Assembly (NCBI GenBank): GCA_947501045.1
Contig: CANMUI010000001.1
Span: 992,001 to 1,056,000 of the forward strand
Reading direction: 5' to 3'
Origin: an uncultured Psychrobacter sp.
GTDB taxonomy: Bacteria > Pseudomonadota > Gammaproteobacteria > Pseudomonadales > Moraxellaceae
Length of the DNA: 64,000 nucleotides
Below the pieces are notes generated by a model. The model did no database searches. It was not told the origin of the DNA and was given only the letters and a program-made list of their open reading frames with translations. Position 1 is the first letter of the stretch; every line of letters starts with the position of its first letter. Position numbers and translations under genes: made by a program. This document shows positions 25,758-35,212 of the stretch, piece after piece.

Positions 25758-27002
25758 ATGAACGCCATTAAACGTCTTTTTAGCTGGCTGCGTCGTCTTT
25801 TATTACAACCTTCTGCAAAGATTGGCTTTGGTCTGCTATTGATCATTGGTTTTGCAGGCGGTGTTTGGTTTTGGGCCGGATTCAACGCTGGCATGCAAGC
25901 TACCAATACCGAAGAATTTTGTGTGTCTTGTCACACGATGGAAGATAATTTGTTGCCTGAACTTAAGAAAACCGTGCATTTTAAAAACCGTACTGGAGTC
26001 CGAGCTTATTGCTCTGATTGTCATGTACCGCATGACTTTACAGATAAAATGGCGCGTAAGATGCAAGCATCACGCGAGGTACTGTCGCAAATAACTGGCG
26101 ATATCGGTACTAGGGAGAAGTTTGTAAACCACCGTATTGTACTGGCGCAGCGCGAGTGGGGCCGCTTCAAGGCTAATAATTCCAAAGAATGTCGCGCTTG
26201 TCATGACTACGACAGCATGGATTTCAGCAAAATGCGCGTCACTTCGCAGATGATCATGCGTAGCGCCGCTGAGCGTGATGCCAGCTGCGTTGATTGTCAT
26301 AAAGGGATTGCGCATGAGTTGCCCAACACCGAGGGTATGCATAACCCAGCGTTTGACTCACTTTTGTCAGAGGCTAGCAGTACCAAAATTACAGAAGGCG
26401 AGACTTACTACAACGTCGTACCGCAAGCGCTATATCTAACGGCAGATAAAAAAGAGGAAGCCGGAGTTATAGAGATCGCTACCCCGGTCAAGGTTTTGGC
26501 TCATGAGGGTGATATGACGCAGATTGAGCTTGATATGTGGCGCAAGAATAAGGGCTTTGGCCGCGTCTGGTATACCTACTTTGGCCTCAATATCCCTGAT
26601 GTAACTATCAACAAAGAGCTGGCTCGAGATGAGGATTTAGTGACGGTAACTGAATCTAGAGAAGATCCGCTAACCGGTCTTGAATGGCAAAAAGTAAGTA
26701 CTAAGCTTTGGATAGCTGACGGCGGCTTGATGGAGAGTATTGAGCCTGCTTGGGATATCGCCAGCCAAACCTACGCTGATAACTGTAGTACTTGTCATCG
26801 CCAGCCGAACCCCAGTGGACACGATGCTAACCAATGGCCGGGGCTATGGAGCGGCATGGTAGGATTCACCAATTTAGATAGTGATACAGGCGCTCTGGTT
26901 CTTAAGTATCTGCAATTGAACTCATCAGATTTTGGCGAAAGCTCAGAAGAGACGCCAATTGAGGAGACTGTCCAAGATGCTAGACCGGGTATTGTAAGCT
27001 AG
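25758..27002 (+). CDS. torC: Pentaheme c-type cytochrome of TMAO respiration
   Basis: TorC carries electrons from membrane quinol to the periplasmic reductase TorA. The 414-residue protein has an N-terminal membrane anchor (about residues 21-42) and five heme motifs: CVSCH (55-59), CSDCH (85-89), CRACH (145-149), CVDCH (177-181) and a separate C-terminal CSTCH (343-347). Four hemes in a NapC/NirT-like domain plus a fifth in a C-terminal domain is the defining TorC layout. The start follows AAGGAACCGTT. torA begins 52 bases downstream. Confidence 0.95.
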   Translation: MNAIKRLFSWLRRLLLQPSAKIGFGLLLIIGFAGGVWFWAGFNAGMQATNTEEFCVSCHTMEDNLLPELKKTVHFKNRTGVRAYCSDCHVPHDFTDKMARKMQASREVLSQITGDIGTREKFVNHRIVLAQREWGRFKANNSKECRACHDYDSMDFSKMRVTSQMIMRSAAERDASCVDCHKGIAHELPNTEGMHNPAFDSLLSEASSTKITEGETYYNVVPQALYLTADKKEEAGVIEIATPVKVLAHEGDMTQIELDMWRKNKGFGRVWYTYFGLNIPDVTINKELARDEDLVTVTESREDPLTGLEWQKVSTKLWIADGGLMESIEPAWDIASQTYADNCSTCHRQPNPSGHDANQWPGLWSGMVGFTNLDSDTGALVLKYLQLNSSDFGESSEETPIEETVQDARPGIVS

Positions 27003-27054
27003 TCGATATATAAGCCAAACATTGTCAGCGCCTTATTGCTGTTGGAGAAATATT

Positions 27055-29574
27055 ATGAAAGACATGAATAGAAGAGGGTTTTTAAAATCTCTAGCCGCCT
27101 TATCTAGTACCGCCCTATTGCCACTGCCGCTACTGGCTGATAATAGTATCGTTACTACTGGCACAAATGACAAAGTCAATATCAGTGGCTGGAAAGTATC
27201 CGGCGCGCACTGGGGTGCCTTTCGCGCTAAGGTTGAGGCAGATAGACTCATTGCCATCACACCTTTTGAATTTGATCAGTATCCCACCGATATTTTAAAA
27301 GGCATCCCCGGGGTTATCTATAACCCATCAAGGGTACGTTACCCTATGATTCGTCTTGACTGGTACAAAAACCGTGAAAAAAGCGATACCACGCAGCGCG
27401 GTGACAATCGTTTTGTACGTGTCGGTTGGGATGAGGCGCTGGACACTCTCTATGAAGAGCTTGAGCGTATCCAAAGAAATCACGGGCCGTGGGCGTTGCA
27501 CACCGCTAACGTTGGTTGGCGCTCTGTAGGTAATATTCATAGCTGTGGTAACCATATGCTACGGGCGATGGCTATGCATGGCAATAGCGTGGGCACGGCA
27601 GGGGACTACTCCACCGGAGCTGGGCAAGTTATTATGCCTTACATACTAGGCTCGACCGAGGTCTACTCACAAGGTACCTCATGGCCGGTAATCCTTGATA
27701 ATTCAAAAGTAATTATTTTTTGGTCCTCTGATCCGGTCAAGAACTTGCAAGTTGGCTGGAATACCGAAACCCATGAAGCTTATGAATATTTAGAGCTACT
27801 GCGTGATAAGGTTAGAAATAAAGAGATTCGCGTTATCTCTGTCGATCCAGTTAAAAGCAAAACTCAGAATTATTTAGAGTGTGAGCAGCAGTATGTCAAT
27901 CCGATGACTGACGTAGCCTTTATGCTGGCAATCGCCCATACGCTCTATACTGAGAATCTGTACGATAAAGAATTTATCGATATGTATGCGCTAGGTCTCG
28001 ATGAATTTACGCCATACCTAATGGGTAAAACCGAAGACATGGTCGAGAAGACGCCTGAATGGGCCGCGCCTATCTGCGGGGTTGCGCCAGAGCGTATTCG
28101 TGAGTTTGCCCGTTTGATGGCGAGCAATCGTACCCAGCTTATCTTTGGCTGGGCCATTCAGCGTCAACAACATGGTGAGCAGCCTTACTGGATGGGCGCA
28201 ATTCTCGCTACTATGCTCGGTCAAATTGGTTTGCCGGGCGGCGGTATCAGCTACTCGCACCATTATAGCTCTGTTGGCGTGCCCGCGTCAGGCGCATCTA
28301 TGCCGGGCGCTTTCCCACTTAACTTAGATACTGGACGTAAGCCCAAGTACGACAACGATGATTACAATGGCTATAGCTCAGTTATTCCTGTGGCACGTGC
28401 GGTAGATTGTTTACTTGAGCCTGGCAAAAAGATTAACTTTAATGGTCAAGAGGTTACGTTGCCGCCTTATAAGATGGGTATTTTCTCAGGCTGTAACCAG
28501 TGGCATCGTCATCAAGATCGTAACCGTATGAAAGAAGCTTATTTCAATGTTGAGACGGTGGTAGCGGTCGATTATAACTGGACGGCCACCTGCCGCTTTG
28601 CTGATATCGTATTGCCCGCTTGTACTCCTTATGAGCGTAACGACCTTGATGCTTATGGCTCCTATAGCAACCGTGGTGTCATCGCTATGCACAAATTAGT
28701 TGATCCACTTTATCAATCAAGATCAGACTTTGATATTTGGCGTGAGTTTGCTAAGCGTATGAAGCGTGACTGGGAGTATAGTCGGCAGATGAATGAGATG
28801 CAGTGGGTGGAACAAATCTATGAGGACTGCCGCGCTGATAATCTAAAAAAAGACTTCTATATGCCGCCGTTTGCTGAATTTTGGGAAAAAGGCTATGTGT
28901 TATTTCCAGAAGGGGATAACTGGGTGCGTCATGCTGATTTTCGTGAAGATCCTGAGGTCAACGCTTTAGGGACGCCATCGGGTTTTATAGAAATTAGCAG
29001 TCGTACTATCGGCAGCTACGGTTATGACGACTGTAAGAGTCATCCTATTTGGATGGAGAAGATTGAACGCTCACACGGTGGCCCTGGCTCCGATAAGTAT
29101 CCGCTATGGCTACAATCCGTGCACCCTGATACGCGTCTGCACTCACAAACTTGCGAATCTGAATCGCGCCGCGCCAGCTACGCCGTACAAGGCCGCGAGC
29201 CTTGCTATATTGGGCCTGAGGATGCAGCTGCTCGCGGTATCAGGGACGGTGATCTGGTACGCGTCTTCAACGACCGCGGTCAGCTACTTGCCGGCGCGGT
29301 TGTCTCAGATAATTTCCCGCCGGGAATCATTCGTATTCAAGAAGGCGCATGGTACGGGCCAACGGGACCTGAGATTGGCGCGTTAGATACTTATGGCGAC
29401 CCCAATACGGTATCTCTAGATGTCGGGACCTCAAGTTTGGCACAAGCACCTAGTGCTAATACCTGTATAGTTGAGATAGAAAAATTCGTTGGCAAAGCGC
29501 CGGCCGTCACCGCTTTTGGTGGACCCACTTATGTCAATCCGGATGGTAGCCCTGAGAGAAGAGGCAGCATGTAA
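27055..29574 (+). CDS. torA: Trimethylamine-N-oxide reductase, periplasmic molybdoenzyme
   Basis: The enzyme reduces TMAO to trimethylamine as the terminal electron acceptor reaction. The 839-residue product starts with a Tat signal (NRRGFLKSLAALSS), so it is exported folded with its bis-MGD molybdenum cofactor. GDYSTGAGQVIMPYILGSTEVY contains the expected molybdenum-ligand serine. The frame opens earlier at a TTG, but the ATG used follows GGAGAAATATT. No N-terminal Cys cluster is present, fitting the DMSO-reductase subgroup without Fe-S. Related S-oxides or N-oxides could also be substrates, but the torC-torD context supports TMAO. Confidence 0.95.
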   Translation: MKDMNRRGFLKSLAALSSTALLPLPLLADNSIVTTGTNDKVNISGWKVSGAHWGAFRAKVEADRLIAITPFEFDQYPTDILKGIPGVIYNPSRVRYPMIRLDWYKNREKSDTTQRGDNRFVRVGWDEALDTLYEELERIQRNHGPWALHTANVGWRSVGNIHSCGNHMLRAMAMHGNSVGTAGDYSTGAGQVIMPYILGSTEVYSQGTSWPVILDNSKVIIFWSSDPVKNLQVGWNTETHEAYEYLELLRDKVRNKEIRVISVDPVKSKTQNYLECEQQYVNPMTDVAFMLAIAHTLYTENLYDKEFIDMYALGLDEFTPYLMGKTEDMVEKTPEWAAPICGVAPERIREFARLMASNRTQLIFGWAIQRQQHGEQPYWMGAILATMLGQIGLPGGGISYSHHYSSVGVPASGASMPGAFPLNLDTGRKPKYDNDDYNGYSSVIPVARAVDCLLEPGKKINFNGQEVTLPPYKMGIFSGCNQWHRHQDRNRMKEAYFNVETVVAVDYNWTATCRFADIVLPACTPYERNDLDAYGSYSNRGVIAMHKLVDPLYQSRSDFDIWREFAKRMKRDWEYSRQMNEMQWVEQIYEDCRADNLKKDFYMPPFAEFWEKGYVLFPEGDNWVRHADFREDPEVNALGTPSGFIEISSRTIGSYGYDDCKSHPIWMEKIERSHGGPGSDKYPLWLQSVHPDTRLHSQTCESESRRASYAVQGREPCYIGPEDAAARGIRDGDLVRVFNDRGQLLAGAVVSDNFPPGIIRIQEGAWYGPTGPEIGALDTYGDPNTVSLDVGTSSLAQAPSANTCIVEIEKFVGKAPAVTAFGGPTYVNPDGSPERRGSM

Positions 29575-29724
29575 GTCTTTATTTATCGGATAGCTTTTAG
29601 ATATCCTTGATCAAACGCTTTAAAAGATGCCTTTATAAGTTGTAATTGCTATTAATGTTACTATTAATGACAGCTATGATTTATAAAGGTATCGCTTTAT
29701 TCACCTTCTAAAAGTAGATATAAC

Positions 29725-30423
29725 ATGACTATAGATACCCCTATAAATACCCAACAAACCGATAGCGCTGAGGAATGGCAAGCCGCCAATACAGCACGCT
29801 CGGCGCTTTATCGCTGGTTTGCTGATATCTTTGCTCGTGAACTGACGCCTACCACTTTAGAGCACTGGCAGGACCAGAAAATTTATGACAGTATTCACAA
29901 CGCTTTTGTCAGTTTAGATCTTGAGCCATATAGTAGCCGCGTCAAAACAGCTTTAGCTGATCTTGAGAAGTTGCCAAAAAAGGAGCAGGCGCTCGAGCTT
30001 GCTGCCGACTTTGCGCAAGTTTTTTTGCTCAGTGGGGACGATAGCGCGCCGCCTTATGCTTCTTACTATTTAAGTGAAGACAAGCATCTTTATGGTGAAC
30101 CGACAGTGCAGATGCGTAAGTTTTTGGCCAGTCAGCAGCTAAGCTTAAATACTGAATTTCGTGAGCCTGATGATCATATTAGTGTTTACTTTCGGGTCAT
30201 GAGCTTGTGGATTGATAGTAGTATTGAACAACAGCTGGACATGACAAGTAGCGCTCAAGAACAGATAGACTTTTTGGATGAAGCGCTACTGACTTGGCTA
30301 CCTCAATTCAACGCTCGTTGCCAAAAGATCAGAGTGATAAGCGATCTTTATCCAGCGCTAACGGCGCTTGCAGAGCAGTTCATCCTAGCAGATAGAGAAG
30401 GATTAGCTACTATTACTGAGTAG
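29725..30423 (+). CDS. torD: TorA-specific cytoplasmic chaperone
   Basis: TorD binds the TorA signal peptide and apoenzyme and helps insert the molybdenum cofactor before Tat export. The 232-residue all-helical protein shows the family pattern: LYRWFADIFARELT near the N-terminus, DFAQVFLLSG, and PYASYYLSEDKHLYGEPT (about residues 110-128). It is 150 bases after torA on the same strand and has a weak ribosome binding site. moeA follows about 150 bases later, linking reductase and cofactor genes. Confidence 0.92.
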   Translation: MTIDTPINTQQTDSAEEWQAANTARSALYRWFADIFARELTPTTLEHWQDQKIYDSIHNAFVSLDLEPYSSRVKTALADLEKLPKKEQALELAADFAQVFLLSGDDSAPPYASYYLSEDKHLYGEPTVQMRKFLASQQLSLNTEFREPDDHISVYFRVMSLWIDSSIEQQLDMTSSAQEQIDFLDEALLTWLPQFNARCQKIRVISDLYPALTALAEQFILADREGLATITE

Positions 30424-30570
30424 CGCTAATTAATAATAGCGGTATAGCCGACGTTGGTTTTTGTTTATACTCATGTTGTCTATAATAGCTTTACTAAAAA
30501 TTAACGCTAGACTGTGTCTTCATGATTTAGTATGACTTTTAGCCCTAGTATATAAGTGAGTATAAATATA

Positions 30571-31860
30571 ATGATTAGTGTCGAGCAGCTCCAGCAAGCC
30601 ATTATCCAGCGCGTCAGCAGTTATAATCAAAACGATTATGCTTTAGCAAAAAGAGCCACGCAAAGCCGTGATCTGTTAAGCAGTCAAAACCATATATTGG
30701 CGCAAGACATAGCAGCGCCGTTTGCGATACCCAGACAAAACCTCTCAGCTATGGACGGCTATGCTATCGCTAAAGGCAGTACGCTTACTAAAGATACAAC
30801 CATTGAGATTGTCGGCGAGTCACAAGCGGGCAGTCCATTTTCTGGCAGTCTGCAAGGCGAGCAAGGCATACGTATCTTTACCGGAGCCGTAGTGCCAACA
30901 GACTGCGATACAGTAATCATGCAAGAAAACACCAACTTTGCGGCCATAAAAGACAGTGTTGATAAGTCGCAGTCTTATAATATTACTCTTAGCCAAGACG
31001 CCAATCCCGATCGCAACATTCGCAAACAAGGGGAGGAGGTCGCAGCAAGAGAGATAGTCTTAAAGGCAGGTAAGCGCTTAAATCCTGCTGATATTAGTCT
31101 GATTGCCAATCTAGGTTTGGATAAAGTCGAGGTTTATCAGCCGCTCGTGGTCGGGGTATTAGCCACAGGAGATGAGCTAGTCGCCGTAGGAGCGCCGCTT
31201 GAGAGCTTGGCGCAAATTTACAACTCCAATACGCCAACACTTAAAAGCTTGCTCGCTGATTTGCCGGTCGAGGTTCGTGATTATGGCATTATCCCCGATC
31301 ATTTAGACAAAACCGCCAATGCGGTCACAGCAGCCATGCAAGAGTGTGATGTACTAATATCTACCGCAGGCGTGTCGGTTGGCGATTACGACTTTTTGAC
31401 CACCGTCATTGAGCAACTCGGGCAGATAAATCACTACAAAGTGGCGATGAAGCCGGGTAAACCGTTTGTTTTTGGCGAATTAAATAAAAATATTGATAAG
31501 CCTGTGTTGTACTTTGGACTACCGGGTAACCCTTTATCTACCGTCGTAGGTACTTTGCAATTTGTTATCCCTGCGCTGTGGCGATTATCAGGCGTAAGCG
31601 AAGAGGATTTACCCCTGACGCTTAGTGTATGGGCAACCCTTAATGATGATATTAAAAAATCAGTAGGACGCAAAGATTTTCAGCGCGGCGTATTATCGCA
31701 AGATGCTCATGGCGATTTTCAGGTCAAGACTTTTTCAACTCAAGATTCGCACCGGATCAAGCAGCTAAGTCATGCCAACTGTTTGATCGTTTTAGCACAA
31801 GATTCTGGCAACGTATCAGCGGGCGAAAAAGTACAAGTACAACCTTTTCCTTGGTCGTAG
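30571..31860 (+). CDS. moeA: Molybdopterin molybdotransferase
   Basis: MoeA inserts molybdate into adenylylated molybdopterin to give active Moco. The 429-residue protein has the typical order of domains, with NLSAMDGYAI (about residue 60), FTGAVVP, the nucleotide-handling STAGVSVGDYDFL and GLPGNPLSTVVG. A GTG five codons upstream is also open, but the ATG has GTGAG upstream and no site precedes the GTG. It is the first of a run of seven Moco synthesis genes. Confidence 0.95.
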   Translation: MISVEQLQQAIIQRVSSYNQNDYALAKRATQSRDLLSSQNHILAQDIAAPFAIPRQNLSAMDGYAIAKGSTLTKDTTIEIVGESQAGSPFSGSLQGEQGIRIFTGAVVPTDCDTVIMQENTNFAAIKDSVDKSQSYNITLSQDANPDRNIRKQGEEVAAREIVLKAGKRLNPADISLIANLGLDKVEVYQPLVVGVLATGDELVAVGAPLESLAQIYNSNTPTLKSLLADLPVEVRDYGIIPDHLDKTANAVTAAMQECDVLISTAGVSVGDYDFLTTVIEQLGQINHYKVAMKPGKPFVFGELNKNIDKPVLYFGLPGNPLSTVVGTLQFVIPALWRLSGVSEEDLPLTLSVWATLNDDIKKSVGRKDFQRGVLSQDAHGDFQVKTFSTQDSHRIKQLSHANCLIVLAQDSGNVSAGEKVQVQPFPWS

Positions 31861-32044
31861 CTTTAATTATCAGCGCTTTATCTATTAATAGTAGTATTTA
31901 TTAATAATGCTTACTTATCAATCATAGTAAGTGGCCACAATTTACCATACTATGTTATCTGACCTATGTTATCTAACTGACGGATTAGCTGACATTATTT
32001 TTTGACGTTTAAATACGACTAAAGTAGTAGTTGATTGACTTTAT

Positions 32045-32078
32045 GGTGAGTAGACTTTACTCACCGTAGCGTTATAAT
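32045..32078 (+). promoter_or_regulatory. Candidate moaA promoter with overlapping inverted repeat
   Basis: A perfect TATAAT ends this stretch, and about 17 bases before it lies a weak -35 (TAGACT). A perfect 8-base inverted repeat GGTGAGTA-gactt-TACTCACC covers the -35 region, so a protein bound there would block transcription. The gap also contains two copies of CTATGTTATCT 14 bases apart (from 31950). No Moco riboswitch consensus was recognised. Confidence 0.45.
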
Positions 32079-32168
32079 GATACAAGAAGCAATATTTATA
32101 AATTTTTATCCACAACCTGAGGCAACGCCTAAAGCACACTACTTATTTAATACTAATGGTAACAACCT

Positions 32169-33269
32169 ATGACACATCGCGCCCCTATCGCAGGGAGTAC
32201 TCAGATGTATTCGCCTGTCGCTGCACCTGCTATTTTTGATGGTCAAACACCTTCTGTAGTAGCTACGCCTACTGATTTATCCACTCCTTCCTCCCAGCTC
32301 TTGACCGATGGCTTTGCTCGGCGTCTGACTTATTTGCGTTTATCCATTACTGACTTTTGTAATTTTCGCTGTGAGTACTGTCTGCCTAATGGCTATCAAG
32401 GCAAGCCGCCTGAGGGTGAGCTTAGCGTAACTGAGATTGATACCTTAATCCGCGCTTTTGCACAAGTAGGTACTAAAAAGGTTAGAATCACAGGCGGCGA
32501 ACCCTCTATCCGCCGTGATGTAGTTGATATTATGCAAACTATCAAGCAGACGCATGGTATCGAGACCGTTGCCATGACTAGTAATGGTTATAAGCTTGGC
32601 AAGCATCTGGCCAACTGGAATGCCGCGGGTCTGAATCAAATTAATATCAGTATGGATAGCTTTGATGCCGCTACCTTTCATAAGATGACCGGTTTTAATA
32701 TGTTGCCGCAGCTCATGGCTGATATGGATACATTACTAGAAACTACCGATATCAAGCTGAAAATAAACAGTATTTTGATGGCAGAAACTGCGTTTGAAAA
32801 CCTAATAAACGCTATCGATTATGTAAAGGATCGTCCCGTCACCTATCGGTTTATCGAATTTATGCAGACCAGTGATAATAGTGATCTGTTTTTTGCTCAG
32901 CATGCCCAGTCCGATACGATTATTGACTATTTATTAGAGCACGGTTGGCAGCCGCACGAGCGCGGTAGTAGCGATGGGCCAGCGGTAGAGTACAGCCATC
33001 CAGATTATCTAGGTCGTATTGGTATGATTGCCCCTTATGCCGCGCATTTTTGTGACAGCTGTAACCGTCTGCGCGTAAGCTCGCAGGGTAAGGTACATCT
33101 GTGCCTATTTGATCAAGGCAACTACGATATTCGTGAGCATCTACGTCATGATGATGTTGAAGGGCTGGTTGCAAAGCTGCATGGCTTTATGCCGATTAAG
33201 CCTGAGCATCATCATCTACACGAGTCTAATAGCGGCATGATGGCTAATCTATCAATGATTGGCGGCTAA
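32169..33269 (+). CDS. moaA: GTP 3',8-cyclase
   Basis: MoaA is the radical-SAM enzyme that starts Moco synthesis by converting GTP to 3',8-cyclo-GTP. The N-terminal cluster ligands are Cys64, Cys68 and Cys71 in CNFRCEYC. The second cluster lies in FCDSCNRLRVSSQGKVHLC, and the C-terminus ends in the essential Gly-Gly. At 366 residues it is longer than usual (about 330) because of a 45-residue variable N-terminus. An internal ATG at 32205 has a much better ribosome binding site (GGGAG) and may be the real start. MoaC, its partner, is encoded downstream. Confidence 0.95.
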   Translation: MTHRAPIAGSTQMYSPVAAPAIFDGQTPSVVATPTDLSTPSSQLLTDGFARRLTYLRLSITDFCNFRCEYCLPNGYQGKPPEGELSVTEIDTLIRAFAQVGTKKVRITGGEPSIRRDVVDIMQTIKQTHGIETVAMTSNGYKLGKHLANWNAAGLNQINISMDSFDAATFHKMTGFNMLPQLMADMDTLLETTDIKLKINSILMAETAFENLINAIDYVKDRPVTYRFIEFMQTSDNSDLFFAQHAQSDTIIDYLLEHGWQPHERGSSDGPAVEYSHPDYLGRIGMIAPYAAHFCDSCNRLRVSSQGKVHLCLFDQGNYDIREHLRHDDVEGLVAKLHGFMPIKPEHHHLHESNSGMMANLSMIGG

Positions 33270-33302
33270 GTTTTTATGACCTGCAACTTATCTAATCTGC
33301 TT

Positions 33303-33366
33303 CTTATTTATTAAACATCTTATTTATTAAACATCATATTTATTAAAGACTATATCTATTAAGGAT
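33303..33366. repeat. Four degenerate 16-base tandem repeats before moaB
   Basis: The unit CTTATTTATTAAACAT occurs twice without change, then as CATATTTATTAAAGAC and TATATCTATTAAGGAT. The last unit supplies the moaB ribosome binding site (AAGGAT). Copy number could therefore change the leader length but not the ribosome binding site. Confidence 0.85.
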
Positions 33367-33371
33367 AATTC

Positions 33372-33902
33372 ATGAGCAAGCCTGTAGCTGCATTTATGCC
33401 ACTTAATATCGCTATTTTGACCGTTTCTGATAGCCGGACGCTGGCCGAGGATACCTCAGGGCAGTATCTGGTTGATCAGCTCCAATCGGCAGGACATCAT
33501 TTGGCAGATCGGGAACTGATCCCTGATGACATTTATCAAATTAGAGCGGTGCTTAGTCGCTGGATAGCGGATCCTAATGTTCATGCGGTGATCACTACGG
33601 GCGGCACGGGTTTTTATATTCGTGATAGTATGCCGGAGGCTGCAGGGATATTGTTTGATAAAGCAATTGATGGTTTTGGCGAGATGTTCCGCTTGATCTC
33701 CAAGGACGAGATCGGTATGTCAACGGTACAGTCGCGTGCGGTTGCAGGTATGGCAAATGGCACAGGGATATTTTGCTTACCTGGGTCTTCAGGCGCTTGT
33801 CGCACTGGCTGGGAAGGTATTTTAAAGGAGCAGTTCGATAACCGTACGCGCCCTTGTAACTTTGTGCCACACTTTATGCGAGAGAATCCTAGCCATGGCT
33901 AA
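33372..33902 (+). CDS. moaB: Molybdenum cofactor biosynthesis protein B
   Basis: This MogA/MoaB-family protein probably adenylylates molybdopterin before molybdate insertion by MoeA. The 176-residue protein has ILTVSDSRTLAEDTSGQYL near the N-terminus, the TTGGTGF MPT-binding loop and FCLPGSSGACRTGWEGIL near the C-terminus. It has a good ribosome binding site (AAGGATAATTC). Its end overlaps the start of mobA by eight bases, so the two are translationally coupled. No separate mogA is present, so MoaB may fill that role. Confidence 0.94.
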   Translation: MSKPVAAFMPLNIAILTVSDSRTLAEDTSGQYLVDQLQSAGHHLADRELIPDDIYQIRAVLSRWIADPNVHAVITTGGTGFYIRDSMPEAAGILFDKAIDGFGEMFRLISKDEIGMSTVQSRAVAGMANGTGIFCLPGSSGACRTGWEGILKEQFDNRTRPCNFVPHFMRENPSHG

Positions 33903-34617
33903 ATCCAATTTAGACCGCTCAAACCAGTCTAGTAAAGTTGGTTCTATAGAGAGTTTGGCAGGCATAGTTATCTTGGCAGGCGGTAATTCTAGACGTATGG
34001 GTACGCCTAAAGCTGGTCTGACGCTGCCCAACAATGAGCGTTTGCTCGATTATCATGTACGCCAAGCTATTAAGCTAAACGTGCCGATAATGATCGCTGA
34101 TAATGAGCGCGACTTTCAAGTAGATGCAGCGTTACGCTCTAGCACACAGACTCCTATCACTCATATTGCTGATTATAATTCTACCTCCATTGTGGCAAAT
34201 AGTGAGACAGAAGGGCCTTTGGTCGCTATTGAATCGGCTCTACAAGCACTGGCTAAGCTTAAGAATACGGATAAGGTAGAAGCGAATTCTTTATGGTTGA
34301 TGGTGATTAGCTGTGATAGCTTGATTAACGCTTACGATCTTTGGCAAGCACTAGCGCCTTATACTAGCGAAAAAGCTGGCGATAAAGCGGTTATTTGTCT
34401 AACTGATGAGGCGCATTTATATCCGCTATTAGGGCTGTATAATATAAGCATTGAGCCCCAACTAAAAGCCTATATCGATAGTGGTAAGCGCGAAGTTATG
34501 GCATTTATAAAACCTATGACCGAGGCCGTGGCTGTCGCAAAAGAATGGCAGCCTCTTACCAACTTAAATACGCCGGATGATTTCAAACGGGCTTGTGCGG
34601 TTTTGACTGATTTATAA
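33895..34617 (+). CDS. mobA: Molybdenum cofactor guanylyltransferase
   Basis: MobA adds GMP to Moco to make the guanine dinucleotide form, which TorA-type enzymes need. The nucleotide-binding signature VILAGGNSRRMGTPKAGL (about residues 24-41) is intact, and the 240-residue length is slightly above the usual 190-200, with a 20-residue N-terminal tail. A frame open further upstream starts only with TTG. The ATG used overlaps the moaB stop, supporting coupled translation. Confidence 0.9.
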   Translation: MAKSNLDRSNQSSKVGSIESLAGIVILAGGNSRRMGTPKAGLTLPNNERLLDYHVRQAIKLNVPIMIADNERDFQVDAALRSSTQTPITHIADYNSTSIVANSETEGPLVAIESALQALAKLKNTDKVEANSLWLMVISCDSLINAYDLWQALAPYTSEKAGDKAVICLTDEAHLYPLLGLYNISIEPQLKAYIDSGKREVMAFIKPMTEAVAVAKEWQPLTNLNTPDDFKRACAVLTDL

Positions 34618-34635
34618 AACAAGAAGGCGGTAGCT

Positions 34636-35133
34636 ATGAGCATGAATGTCAAAGAAAGTATGCTATCACATCTAGATAGCGATGGCGACATCACTATGGT
34701 GGATGTCACTGGTAAGACGGCAACTACGCGGCAAGCCAGTGCTACGGGACAAGTGCGTTTTCCCCAAGAAATTTATCAACAAATCAAAGCCACTGATGGT
34801 ATGACTAAAAAGGGCAGTATCACTCAGACCGCCCACATTGCCGGTATTATGGCGGCCAAGCGTACCCATGATCTGATCCCGCTTTGCCATTCTCTGCCAC
34901 TAGATAAAATTGGCTTAACTTTTGATTATGACGATGAACAAAGTAGTATTAAGGTGAGCGCTATAGTAAAAGTAACGCATAAAACTGGCGTTGAGATGGA
35001 AGCGTTAACCGCGGTAAGCGTAGCTTGCCTGACGATATACGATATGACCAAAGCGATATCACACGACATTGTCATTGATAACATTCATTTGGTTGAAAAA
35101 ACAGGTGGCAAATCAGATTATAAGCATAATTAG
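34636..35133 (+). CDS. moaC: Cyclic pyranopterin monophosphate synthase
   Basis: MoaC converts the MoaA product to cyclic pyranopterin monophosphate. The 165-residue protein shows ITMVDVTGKTATTRQA at the N-terminus, the active-site LIPLCHSLPLDKIGL (about residues 80-95) and TGVEMEALTAVSVACLTIYDM (about 115-135). It starts 18 bases after mobA and has an AAGGCGG ribosome binding site. Confidence 0.96.
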   Translation: MSMNVKESMLSHLDSDGDITMVDVTGKTATTRQASATGQVRFPQEIYQQIKATDGMTKKGSITQTAHIAGIMAAKRTHDLIPLCHSLPLDKIGLTFDYDDEQSSIKVSAIVKVTHKTGVEMEALTAVSVACLTIYDMTKAISHDIVIDNIHLVEKTGGKSDYKHN

Positions 35134-35212
35134 ATTTTATAATAGGTTTGGTTTGCTAGGTTTTAGTTTTAGCATAAAAGAATGAGATACTTTGTAAAAT
35201 CTGGAGAATTCT

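Noticed and set aside
31861..32168. Moco riboswitch upstream of moaA
   Set aside because: The gap has one simple hairpin and lacks the conserved multi-helix Moco RNA consensus as far as I can judge by eye.
33303..33366. Short repeated units as a CRISPR array (also at 39560-39598 and 58083-58142)
   Set aside because: Units of 12-16 bases are directly adjacent with no spacers, and no cas genes are present; these are tandem repeats.
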